From an uncultured Prevotella sp. (lineage in GTDB: Bacteria; Bacteroidota; Bacteroidia; Bacteroidales; Bacteroidaceae), in NCBI GenBank assembly GCA_945637645.1, contig CALZDK010000013.1:1-17927 (forward strand): DNA of 17,927 nt, written 5' to 3'. Position 1 is the first letter of the stretch. Each line of letters starts with the position of its first letter. Both the position numbers and the translations under genes were made by a program. Below are positions 1-7,062 of the stretch, one piece after another. The notes beneath the pieces were generated by a model. It did not search any database and was not told where the DNA came from. It saw nothing but the letters and a program-made list of their open reading frames with translations.

Positions 1-44
1 GAGTTAACAAGTTATTACTCTTGCTGCTGTTTTGCGGTTGGACT

Positions 45-76
45 ATCAACTTGTCCACTTGTCAACTTGTTCACTG
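45..76. repeat. Degenerate 8-bp tandem repeat (four units)
   Basis: Four consecutive octamers read ATCAACTT, GTCCACTT, GTCAACTT and GTTCACTG. Just upstream, 3-13 reads GTTAACAAGTT, the exact reverse complement of the AACTTGTTAAC found at 10232-10242 in another repeat tract of this window. Short TCAACTT-type intergenic tracts like these are, from my general knowledge, frequent in Prevotella genomes. Their role is unknown. Confidence 0.6.
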
Positions 77-106
77 AAAGCATGACACAGACATGCGAAA
101 CTTCAG
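74..106 (-). other. Interrupted hairpin downstream of serC
   Basis: GCATG (80-84) pairs with CATGC (92-96) around a 7-base loop. An outer stem CTGAA (74-78) pairs with TTCAG (102-106) across small internal loops. It lies about 20 bases past the serC stop codon on the serC strand, where a 3' end structure would sit. No T-run follows on that strand, so this is not a textbook intrinsic terminator; it may only be a weak end structure or chance. Confidence 0.3.
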
Positions 107-125
107 TTAATTCTTAATTCACGAT

Positions 126-1193
126 TTAATTCTTTGCCTCAAACTCTTTCATGCATGCCACGAGAGCATTAACGCCCTCGATGGTCTGGGCATTGTAGCA
201 GCTTGCACGGAATCCACCTACGCTGCGGTGGCCCTTGATGCCGACCATGCCACGCTCTGTAGCGAAGTCGAGGAAAGGCTTCTCCAGTTCCTTGTACTCG
301 TCGTTCATTACGAAGCAGAGGTTCATGAGTGAGCGGTCTTCCTCAGCCACTGTACCACGGAAGAGTTTGTTGCGGTCTATCTCACCATAAACGATCTCGG
401 CGCGCTCCTTAGCCCTCTTCTCCATAGCCTCCACACCACCGTTAGCCTTAATCCAGCGGAGGTTCTCAAGCATACAGTAGATTGGCACTACAGGAGGAGT
501 GTTGAACATTGAGCCCTTCTCTACGTGTGTGCGGTAGTCGAGCATAGTAGGAATCTCACGTGGAGCCTTGCCGAGTGCGTCGTTCTTTACGATAACGAAT
601 GTTACACCAGCCATAGAGAGGTTCTTCTGTGCACCACCGTAGATGCAAGCATACTTGCTCACGTCAACAGGACGGCTCATGATGTCGGACGACATGTCGG
701 CAATCATCGGGACATTAACGTCGAGGTCCTTGCGCAACTCAGTACCATAGATAGTATTGTTTGTGGTGATGTGGAGATAGTCAACATCGGCAGGACACGT
801 CCAGTCCTTAGGAATAAAGGTGTAGTTGGCATCGGCAGATGATGCAACCTCAACCACGTCGCCAAAGAGTTTAGCTTCCTTCATAGCCTTCTTAGCCCAA
901 ACACCGGTGTTGAGGTAAGCAGCCTTGTTTATGAGGAAGTTATATGGTATCATACAGAATTCCAACGAGGCACCGCCGCCAAGGAATAATACCGAATAAC
1001 CCTCTGGAACCTGAAGCAATTCCTTCATGAGAGCCTCAGCCTCGTCAACAACGGGCTGGAAATTCTTTGCACGATGGCTTATCTCCATTAGAGAAAGACC
1101 TGAGCCCTGAAAATCCAAGCACTGCTTGGCAGTGTTCTCAATCACTTCGCGTGGAAGCATTGATGGGCCTGCGTTAAAGTTGTACTTCTTCAT
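126..1193 (-). CDS. serC: Phosphoserine aminotransferase
   Basis: Cytoplasmic PLP enzyme of serine biosynthesis. It transaminates 3-phosphohydroxypyruvate with glutamate to phosphoserine, and also serves the analogous step in pyridoxal phosphate synthesis. The protein is 355 aa, close to the usual 360. The N-terminus NFNAGPSMLP is the family signature and fixes the start. The substrate/PLP region LGGGASLEF lies at 71-79, and the Schiff-base lysine is K190 in GGAQKNLSMAG. The HRSVGGFRAS region near the C-terminus is also typical. The gene has its own promoter in the 133-base gap that separates it from the helicase upstream. In Bacteroidota serC is often followed by serA; if so here, serA would lie beyond the left edge. 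No frameshift or missing catalytic residue is seen. Confidence 0.97.
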   Translation of the reverse strand: MKKYNFNAGPSMLPREVIENTAKQCLDFQGSGLSLMEISHRAKNFQPVVDEAEALMKELLQVPEGYSVLFLGGGASLEFCMIPYNFLINKAAYLNTGVWAKKAMKEAKLFGDVVEVASSADANYTFIPKDWTCPADVDYLHITTNNTIYGTELRKDLDVNVPMIADMSSDIMSRPVDVSKYACIYGGAQKNLSMAGVTFVIVKNDALGKAPREIPTMLDYRTHVEKGSMFNTPPVVPIYCMLENLRWIKANGGVEAMEKRAKERAEIVYGEIDRNKLFRGTVAEEDRSLMNLCFVMNDEYKELEKPFLDFATERGMVGIKGHRSVGGFRASCYNAQTIEGVNALVACMKEFEAKN

Positions 1194-1255
1194 TTTGATT
1201 GTCTATTTAAATGTTATTTTAATATTGTATTTACTAAGTTTTTGAAAAACGTCGG

Positions 1256-1286
1256 CGAAATTACACTTTTTCTACGAATTAACAAA
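1256..1286 (-). promoter_or_regulatory. Bacteroidota-type promoter for serC
   Basis: Read on the minus strand, TTTG (complement of CAAA at 1283-1286) is followed by a 19-base spacer and TAATTTCG (complement of 1256-1263). This matches the TTTG / TAnnTTTG consensus with one mismatch in the -7 element. The predicted leader to the serC ATG is roughly 55-60 bases, longer than for the other promoters in this window. Confidence 0.65.
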
Positions 1287-1326
1287 ATTTTTTTGCAGAA
1301 ATATAGCGAAAAGTGCGTTTTATTTG

Positions 1327-2646
1327 CTATCTGACAAGTTCAACCACCGTTTTTACTCCTTTTATCTTTTCTCCACGCACATTTTGGAGCAGTTCACGGA
1401 GTTTGCCTTTGGCTATGGCGGCATAGGCATAACGGTCGTTTACGTCGATGCGTCCTATCTCGTCGGGCTGTAGTCCTCCCTTCTTGCAAAGGAAGCCTAC
1501 AATGTCGCCACGGCTTATCTTGTCTTTCTTTCCCTTACCTATATATATAGTAGCCATGCGTGGCTCGGCAGGGGGCGGCAATTCGGCTGGCAACTCATAG
1601 TTTTCCACGTCGCCCTCGATGAAGTCGGGCATCTGCTCGTTGGGGCCAAGGACAAAGAACGTGCGCCCCGTGGCTTGCCAACGTGCGGTACGCCCTACCC
1701 TATGGATATAACCGTCCTCTCCGAGCGGCAAGTGATAGTGGACGATATTGTCGACATCAGGTATGTCAAGACCACGCGAGGCGAGGTCAGTGCTCACGAG
1801 AATGTTTGAAGACCCGTTGCTGAACCTGTAGAGCGACGCCTCACGCTGTTTCTGTTCCATTCCGCCATGGAAATGGGATACGGCGAAGCCCTCGGAAAGG
1901 AGGTAGTTAGCAGTGCGTTCCACGGCATCGCGATAGTTTAGGAACACTATGCTGCTCTTGTTGCCGAAAGATTGCAAGAGGCGCGAGAGCTCCTCAAGCT
2001 TGTCGTTAATGGCGCTTCGCACCTCGTATATGGTGACTCTTGAGGGCACTTGTTCCTCGTCGGAGAGAAAGTCGAGGCGGCGTGCGGATTCAAGATTGAT
2101 GAAATCGGGTATGGCAGCGGCATCGGTGGCAGAAAGAAGCACTCTGCGCTGCAGGCCGGGCAAGCGGCGCACCAGTCTTGCCATCTCGTCGTGGAATCCC
2201 ATCTCAAGACACTTGTCGAACTCGTCGATGACAAGCATTCTCACGCCATAGGGCGAGATGTTGCCTTTCTGCAGATGGTCGTTGAGTCGTCCGGGAGTGC
2301 CGAACACCACCTGTGGCATCACCTGCTTGAGAGTACGGTGTTCCTCCATGGCAGTGCGTCCGCCATAACAGCTTGCAGACCTTACCCCACAAGCCATGGA
2401 CTTGAGCACATTACTTGACTGCAGGGCGAGTTCACGTCCCGGTACGACGACGAGCACCTGCACCTGACACTTTGTCTCATCGACGAGATGTGCTGAGGGC
2501 AGGAGATACGCCAATGTCTTTCCCGAGCCCGTAGGCGACAGTATCACGATGTCGTCGTTGGTTCCGAGGATTGCCTTGCAGGCAGCCTGCTGCATGTTAT
2601 TCAACTCCTTGATACGGAGTTTCTCAAGCACTTTGTCGATATCCAT
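1327..2646 (-). CDS. DbpA-like DEAD-box RNA helicase
   Basis: Cytoplasmic ATP-dependent RNA helicase of 439 aa. The two RecA-like domains carry Walker A SPTGSGKT (37-44), motif Ia PGRELALQ (69-76), motif II DEFD (141-144, instead of DEAD), SAT (172-174), STDLASRGLD (285-294) and HRVGRTAR (315-322). Residues about 364-438 fit the DbpA-type C-terminal RNA-binding domain, including the GDIVGFL and IKGVK signatures. DbpA in E. coli recognises 23S rRNA helix 92 during 50S assembly, so a ribosome-biogenesis role is likely but inferred. The N-terminus is short and lacks the aromatic residue of a full Q motif. No earlier start is available without running into the upstream gene, because TAATG joins the two genes with a one-base overlap. 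Co-transcription with the MBL gene is expected. Confidence 0.9.
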   Translation of the reverse strand: MDIDKVLEKLRIKELNNMQQAACKAILGTNDDIVILSPTGSGKTLAYLLPSAHLVDETKCQVQVLVVVPGRELALQSSNVLKSMACGVRSASCYGGRTAMEEHRTLKQVMPQVVFGTPGRLNDHLQKGNISPYGVRMLVIDEFDKCLEMGFHDEMARLVRRLPGLQRRVLLSATDAAAIPDFINLESARRLDFLSDEEQVPSRVTIYEVRSAINDKLEELSRLLQSFGNKSSIVFLNYRDAVERTANYLLSEGFAVSHFHGGMEQKQREASLYRFSNGSSNILVSTDLASRGLDIPDVDNIVHYHLPLGEDGYIHRVGRTARWQATGRTFFVLGPNEQMPDFIEGDVENYELPAELPPPAEPRMATIYIGKGKKDKISRGDIVGFLCKKGGLQPDEIGRIDVNDRYAYAAIAKGKLRELLQNVRGEKIKGVKTVVELVR

Positions 2647-3449
2647 TATTCAAGTTCGTAAATTCCAGTAGGGGTTTTTCTCTTCAAGACCTCAAGTTTG
2701 AAGTCCTTCCCCGCAACGATTCCACTGTTTCGCAGTATTGCCTCCACAGTCTTCCTTGCCAGTTCGGGATGGTTGTTTTCTTCGCTGAGATGGCATAGCC
2801 AGACGCATTTGAGATTCACCGTTGCATTCTCCACGAGAGCCTCTCCACACTTAGTATTGCTCAAGTGTCCCTGCGGGCCAAGTATTCGTGTCTTTAAATG
2901 CTGCGGATACGGTCCGTTCCTGAGCATTTCCTCATCGTGGTTTGCCTCGAGAACGAGATAGTTTGCCCTTGAAATGAAAGGCTTAATCTCGTCTGTCACC
3001 TCACCCACGTCAGTAACTATGCAAAACGAGACACCCTCAGCCTCGATGAAATATCCCACGCAATCAGCACTGTCGTGCGGCACCTTGAACGACGTTACCG
3101 AGAATTGTCCCAACTGACGTTTTGTCCCACGCTCGATGCTGTGTGCATTGTGCGCCTCCACTTTTCGGGAAACGCAGTAATTACGAAAAATTCCCTCATG
3201 CACCTCGCGTGTGGTATAGACGGGTATGTCGAGCTCACGGCTGATGTTACCCACCGACTTTACATGGTCGGCATGGTCGTGTGTTATGACGATCTGCCTC
3301 ACTTGCTGCATTTGTAGGCCATAGTCCCTGAAGTATTTTTTCAAAGTCCTTATTCCTACCCCCGCATCAATGAGCAATCCATCATTATCAGTATATAGAA
3401 AATAGCAGTTACCGCTACTGCCACTCCCAAAAGAGATGAATTTCAGCAT
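2646..3449 (-). CDS. MBL-fold metallo-hydrolase, WalJ/YycJ-like
   Basis: A 267-aa metallo-beta-lactamase-fold protein without a signal peptide, so cytoplasmic. The N-terminus FGSGSSGNCYFL, metal-binding motif THDHADH (56-62), H125 in PHDSAD, TD at 146-147, GHLSN (194-198) and CHLSEENN (219-226) match the WalJ/YycJ family. Members are annotated as metal-dependent hydrolases and some act as 5'-exonucleases in DNA mismatch processing; that activity is inferred here from family only. The gene is promoter-proximal, with a consensus promoter only about 20 bases upstream, and it overlaps the following helicase by one base (TAATG). All expected metal ligands appear present. Confidence 0.88.
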   Translation of the reverse strand: MLKFISFGSGSSGNCYFLYTDNDGLLIDAGVGIRTLKKYFRDYGLQMQQVRQIVITHDHADHVKSVGNISRELDIPVYTTREVHEGIFRNYCVSRKVEAHNAHSIERGTKRQLGQFSVTSFKVPHDSADCVGYFIEAEGVSFCIVTDVGEVTDEIKPFISRANYLVLEANHDEEMLRNGPYPQHLKTRILGPQGHLSNTKCGEALVENATVNLKCVWLCHLSEENNHPELARKTVEAILRNSGIVAGKDFKLEVLKRKTPTGIYELE

Positions 3450-3468
3450 TTTTTGTTGTTATTTTGTG

Positions 3469-3500
3469 CAAAAGTAAGAAAAAAATACGTTACTGCCAAA
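3469..3500 (-). promoter_or_regulatory. Promoter for the MBL hydrolase-helicase operon
   Basis: On the minus strand TTTG (complement of 3497-3500), a 20-base spacer and TACTTTTG (complement of 3469-3476) give a full match to the Bacteroidota promoter consensus. Only 19 bases separate the -7 element from the ATG at 3449, so the mRNA leader is very short. The region overlaps the back of the promoter for the divergent lipoprotein gene. Confidence 0.75.
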
Positions 3501-3509
3501 TGATTTTGT

Positions 3510-3517
3510 TAACTTTG
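3510..3517 (+). promoter_or_regulatory. -7 element upstream of the small lipoprotein gene
   Basis: TAACTTTG is a perfect TAnnTTTG element and is followed by C, as in the other promoters here. It lies 32 bases before the ATG at 3550. No TTTG is found 19-21 bases upstream, so the -33 element is weak or absent. Confidence 0.5.
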
Positions 3518-3549
3518 CCACGTTTTTAATAATTAATAGTGATTTTGAT

Positions 3550-3996
3550 ATGCAAAAAAGGATTTTTTGCCGTATTTTTATGGCATTAACAATTATCTCT
3601 ACCGCATGCGAAGGGACAGACAAGAAACGGGAGGCAGAGAATACGGCACAGGAATTTGCCGAGGCATATTTCAGCTACGACTACGGTAAGGCAGCACTGT
3701 ATGTCACCGACGACAGCAGAAGATGGATAGAATTCAAGGCCTCTAACATAGGGGAGGATGACATAAACACGCTTAGGGACCAAGACAGAGGCCCATCGGT
3801 GGAAATTACCGATGCCGACCTTCGTGACGAGTCGAACGCCACGGTCAGTGTTAGTGTCAGCAACTTCTTTGAGACAGACTCCATAGGAGGAAGTGCCCGC
3901 ATGGTTGACGAGGCATCTTTCGACCTCAAGCTGCAACTTGCGGCGGACGGGAAATGGAGGATCAGAATGGAAGGCCCACTGCGAAGTGGAAGGTGA
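3550..3996 (+). CDS. Small predicted lipoprotein, possible NTF2-like (DUF4878-type) domain
   Basis: A 148-aa protein with an N-terminal signal MQKRIFCRIFMALTIISTAC, where C20 is the likely lipidated cysteine; the lipobox STAC is slightly atypical at position -3. Residues about 28-146 contain helical EAENTAQEFAEAYFSYDY, then alternating strands ending in a DGKWRI strand. This is the outline of the NTF2-like fold seen in small Bacteroidota lipoproteins of the DUF4878 type. The fold assignment rests on pattern only and no function can be given. It is transcribed alone, divergently from the MBL gene, and its last 35 bases overlap the 3' end of tamL on the opposite strand. The short C-terminal tail (EGPLRSGR) is encoded in that overlap. 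Location is expected to be periplasmic face or outer membrane. Confidence 0.75.
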   Translation: MQKRIFCRIFMALTIISTACEGTDKKREAENTAQEFAEAYFSYDYGKAALYVTDDSRRWIEFKASNIGEDDINTLRDQDRGPSVEITDADLRDESNATVSVSVSNFFETDSIGGSARMVDEASFDLKLQLAADGKWRIRMEGPLRSGR

Positions 3997-6181
3997 AGTC
4001 GCGGCTGAGGCGTGGATTTACTATTGGGAAATGCTCGCCTCCGTCAGCCTCGTAAGCCGGATTGACGGCTTTCATGCCCATATCGAAACGCAGGATGAAA
4101 TAGTCGAAATTCACACGGAATCCCAAGCCATAGCCTATGGCTATCTGTTTCCAGAACTCGTCGATCTTGAATTGTCCTCCGGGCTGGTCCTCATAGTTTC
4201 GCAATGTCCAGATGTTTCCCGCATCGACAAACAAAGCCCCGTTCACTTTCCAAAAGAGATGTGCCCGATACTCTATGTTTAAGTCGAGCTTCATGTCGCC
4301 CGTCTGGTTGATGAAGTCTATTTTGCCTTCGTTTCCCTTGAACTTTCCGGGTCCAAGTTCACGAACGGACCAACCACGCACACTGTTTGCGCCACCCGAG
4401 AAGTACCTTTTCTCGAAAGGCAGGATGGTGCTGTTGCCATAGGGATAGGCTATGCCCAGTCCCATATGGAAGACAAGCTGGTTGTTATAGTCGAAGACGA
4501 TGTTGCGTGTGAAATCGAAGTCAGCCTTGGCATATTGTGCGTAGGCAATGCCAAACACCTTGTTCTGTCCCTCGCTGTTTTTGGGGAAATTGAAAATGCC
4601 GGAGCAGAGCCCCAAGATATTGCCCGATGTCTCAACGTTGGCTTTCACGGCATACCTTCCGTTGTTGTAGGCATATCCGAAACCCATTTTCATGATGAGC
4701 AGATTCTCGTAGTTATAGCGCAATATGGCGTTCTTGTTCATGTCGTCCTCAAGATAGTCTTCCCTAAAGGTGTCTGAAATCCACGGCATGAAGAGATAGT
4801 TGATATCGAGGAGGTCTATTTGGTATTTATCGTGATGTCCGATGTTGTTCCACTTGTATTTCCACGCCAACGAGAGCACACGGCGGTGGTATTCGGGACG
4901 ATTCTGGAGGTCATACATCAGCGACACCTCCGACTGTGCGTTAGTGCGCCTTATGAACTCCCTTGAAACGAACGGAGCTATGAGGCGCGGGAAGGACAGG
5001 CTACCCTCCACACTATATTCCACGAAATCCTGATTGCCATATCCCTCAAGTCCACGTATTGCCTCGTATGCCCCTCGGAACTGTATTGACAGGACTTCCG
5101 AACCACGGAAGAGGTTGCGGTTCTGGTATGTCAATGATGCCGCCGCACCGAGGTCGCCGGCAGTGTTTGTTCCCTCTGGCTCAAAACTGATGGTGTGTGG
5201 CTTGTTGGTGCTCACCTGTATGTTGCAATCAAGGAGTCTTTCCTCCTCATTCTCCGCAAAGCCTATGTTGGTGTATTTCACAGCCTGCAGCCTGCCAAAC
5301 TGATTGTAGGTGCGACGCAAGGCTGAAGACGAGTAGGGCTGTCCCTCCTCAATGAAAGTGCTTGAACGCAACACTCCCTGCCGCAAGTGAATCACACTGT
5401 CCTCAGGATTTCCACTCGAATAGGTGACAGAACCAATGTTGTAGCGAGGATGGGCAATTACGGAATCCTTGCCCGCAACAAACTTGTGCAGCACCAGCGT
5501 GAGGTCGATGTCGCGGCTGCCAGCCACAGTGTCTGCCTGATAGGTAATATAGTCCTTGTGGAAACGATAGTAGCCACTGTCGGTGAGCACCTCCGTGATG
5601 CGCTTGCGCTCGTCGTTCATTTTGTTAACGTCGAAGCGCATGCCGTCGGTGAGCAGTCTCTTCCCCACTCCATTGCTTTCGAGAATGCACTGAATGGCAG
5701 AGTCGCGAATATCGTAGTTTACATGCCTGACGAAGAAGGGGTCACCGGGGTGGAGCATATAGTTGACATTCACTTTCTTGTTTCCCTTCCTTACCACATC
5801 CACGTCGACTCTTGCGGCAAGATAGCCCTTGTTGCAAAGTGCCATGCGAAGATCGTCGCACGACTTTATTGTCGATACAGAGTCGTAGAGCACGGGAGCC
5901 TCTCCAATGGACTTAAGCATTTTGTTAAACCACATAGAACTGTCGCGTCCTGCGAGCGAATAAGTAGCCAGAGGTAATTTCATTGTTGAGAACCAGCGTG
6001 AGTTTCCCCTTTGCCTGACATAGGATTTCAACTGCGAGGGGTTGACATCGGCATAATTGCCGTCGGTCCTCACATCTACCTTGTTGAGGAGGAAACTGCC
6101 GTCATCGACATATTTTGTCGTCGAGCACGAAGCCACGGCGAGCACACCTATTATTATATATATGTATGTTCTTATTTGCAT
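3962..6181 (-). CDS. tamL: TamL, translocation and assembly module lipoprotein (BamA/TamA family)
   Basis: Outer-membrane Omp85-family protein of 739 aa, the lipidated TamA counterpart of Bacteroidota. It is thought to work with TamB in outer-membrane protein or lipid traffic. The start at 6181 gives the signal MQIRTYIYIIIGVLAVASC with lipobox VASC (C19), followed by STTKYVDDGSFLLNKV, typical of TamL. POTRA-like periplasmic repeats occupy about residues 30-300, and a 16-strand barrel follows. The conserved loop-6 stretch FSGGANSVRGW is near residue 595. The protein ends FHFAVGLPF with terminal Phe, a barrel beta-signal. An in-frame extension to 6433 exists but would overlap the divergent methyltransferase and bury the signal peptide, so it was rejected. 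No tamB is in the window. The 3' end overlaps the convergent lipoprotein gene by 35 bases. Confidence 0.9.
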   Translation of the reverse strand: MQIRTYIYIIIGVLAVASCSTTKYVDDGSFLLNKVDVRTDGNYADVNPSQLKSYVRQRGNSRWFSTMKLPLATYSLAGRDSSMWFNKMLKSIGEAPVLYDSVSTIKSCDDLRMALCNKGYLAARVDVDVVRKGNKKVNVNYMLHPGDPFFVRHVNYDIRDSAIQCILESNGVGKRLLTDGMRFDVNKMNDERKRITEVLTDSGYYRFHKDYITYQADTVAGSRDIDLTLVLHKFVAGKDSVIAHPRYNIGSVTYSSGNPEDSVIHLRQGVLRSSTFIEEGQPYSSSALRRTYNQFGRLQAVKYTNIGFAENEEERLLDCNIQVSTNKPHTISFEPEGTNTAGDLGAAASLTYQNRNLFRGSEVLSIQFRGAYEAIRGLEGYGNQDFVEYSVEGSLSFPRLIAPFVSREFIRRTNAQSEVSLMYDLQNRPEYHRRVLSLAWKYKWNNIGHHDKYQIDLLDINYLFMPWISDTFREDYLEDDMNKNAILRYNYENLLIMKMGFGYAYNNGRYAVKANVETSGNILGLCSGIFNFPKNSEGQNKVFGIAYAQYAKADFDFTRNIVFDYNNQLVFHMGLGIAYPYGNSTILPFEKRYFSGGANSVRGWSVRELGPGKFKGNEGKIDFINQTGDMKLDLNIEYRAHLFWKVNGALFVDAGNIWTLRNYEDQPGGQFKIDEFWKQIAIGYGLGFRVNFDYFILRFDMGMKAVNPAYEADGGEHFPIVNPRLSRDFTFHFAVGLPF

Positions 6182-6195
6182 TATTCCACGAAATT

Positions 6196-6227
6196 GTTGC
6201 AAAGTTAAAACTTTATTTGTAACTTTG
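6196..6227 (+). promoter_or_regulatory. Promoter for the SpoU-family RNA methyltransferase
   Basis: GTTG (6196-6199), a three-of-four match to TTTG, is followed after 20 bases by TAACTTTG (6220-6227), a perfect -7 element. The first in-frame ATG lies 31 bases further on. The promoter overlaps the tamL -7 element. Confidence 0.6.
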
Positions 6228-6228
6228 C
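6199..6228. repeat. Inverted repeat formed by two divergent -7 elements
   Basis: GCAAAGTTA (6199-6207) and TAACTTTGC (6220-6228) are perfect 9-bp inverted arms separated by 12 bases. Each arm is itself a TAnnTTTG -7 element, one for each divergent gene. Confidence 0.8.
6200..6207 (-). promoter_or_regulatory. -7 element for tamL
   Basis: On the minus strand this reads TAACTTTG, a perfect match, followed by C. Only 18 bases separate it from the tamL ATG at 6181, which supports that start codon. No good TTTG is found at the expected -33 distance, where the facing promoter lies. Confidence 0.55.
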
Positions 6229-6258
6229 TGCAGTTTTCCAAACTTTTTAGCATTTTAT

Positions 6259-7053
6259 ATGAATATGATAAGCAAAAACATGATAAAAACTGTCCATTCG
6301 CTCGAATTAAAGAAAAACAGGAAGCGTGAAGGACTGTTTGTTGCCGAAGGTCCGAAGGTGGTTGGCGACATGCTGGGCAGTTTCCTTGTACATGCCCTAA
6401 TAGCCACCGAAGAGTGGTTTTCACGACACGCAAGGGAGATATCGCTTCTCGACAAAGAGGAGCTATGGACTAAGGAGGCATGGGGGAAGGTGAGTGTTAC
6501 GGAGGAAGAGCTCCGCCGCACCAGTTTTCTTCAGCATCCGCAAGAGGTTATGGCACTCTTCCAGATTCCTGACGACACTGAGCTCAACGGCGTTGACCCT
6601 TCACGTGAGCTATGCCTTGCCTTGGACGGAGTGCAGGACCCTGGCAATCTCGGCACCATAATTCGCATTGCCGACTGGTTTGGCATAGACCATATAATAT
6701 GCAGCAAGGAGACTGCCGACGCCTGGAATCCAAAAGTTGTGCAGGCAACGATGGGAAGCCTTGCCCACGTGCATCTACACTATACAGACCTTAACACATT
6801 CCTGACAACGGTGGCTGACGATGTGCCGATATACGGTACACTTCTCGACGGCAATGACATATACTCCACAGACCTGTCAGACTCGGGCATTATTGTAATG
6901 GGCAACGAGGGCAACGGCATAACGGAGTCTGTACGCAAGATGGTTTCCCACCGTCTTCTCATACCCGATTTCCACGAAGGCAAGTCTGCCGAGAGCCTTA
7001 ATGTAGCCATTGCAACTGCAATAGTTTGCTCAGAGTTTCGCAGGCGAAGATAG
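6259..7053 (+). CDS. TrmH/SpoU-family RNA 2'-O-methyltransferase
   Basis: SAM-dependent SPOUT enzyme of 264 aa, cytoplasmic, predicted to methylate a ribose 2'-OH in rRNA or tRNA. An N-terminal substrate-binding domain (about 10-100, with LFVAEGPKVV) precedes the SPOUT domain. That domain carries motif 1 DPGNLGTIIR (127-136, N130 and R136), motif 2 IVMGNEGNGI (212-221, E217) and motif 3 LLIPDFHEGKSAESLNVA (233-250), which forms the knot that binds SAM. The exact target cannot be told from sequence; RlmB and TrmH types share these motifs. Two starts are possible, 6259 and 6265 (MISKN...); relatives usually begin with the shorter form, so 6265 may be the real one. It diverges from tamL and converges on the barrel gene, with nine bases between stop codons. 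Confidence 0.93.
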   Translation: MNMISKNMIKTVHSLELKKNRKREGLFVAEGPKVVGDMLGSFLVHALIATEEWFSRHAREISLLDKEELWTKEAWGKVSVTEEELRRTSFLQHPQEVMALFQIPDDTELNGVDPSRELCLALDGVQDPGNLGTIIRIADWFGIDHIICSKETADAWNPKVVQATMGSLAHVHLHYTDLNTFLTTVADDVPIYGTLLDGNDIYSTDLSDSGIIVMGNEGNGITESVRKMVSHRLLIPDFHEGKSAESLNVAIATAIVCSEFRRRR

Positions 7054-7062
7054 TGCAGGAAA

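Noticed and set aside
45..76. CRISPR array from the short repeats at 45-76 or 10204-10257
   Set aside because: Units are 7-8 bases with no spacers, unlike 23-50 base CRISPR repeats, and no cas gene is present.
5387..5977. 196-codon plus-strand open frame antisense to tamL
   Set aside because: Falls inside the POTRA-coding part of tamL. Its composition is that of a reverse-strand shadow.
6182..6433. In-frame upstream extension of tamL to an ATG at 6433
   Set aside because: It would overlap the divergent methyltransferase coding region, cross the tamL -7 element and bury the lipoprotein signal peptide that starts at 6181.
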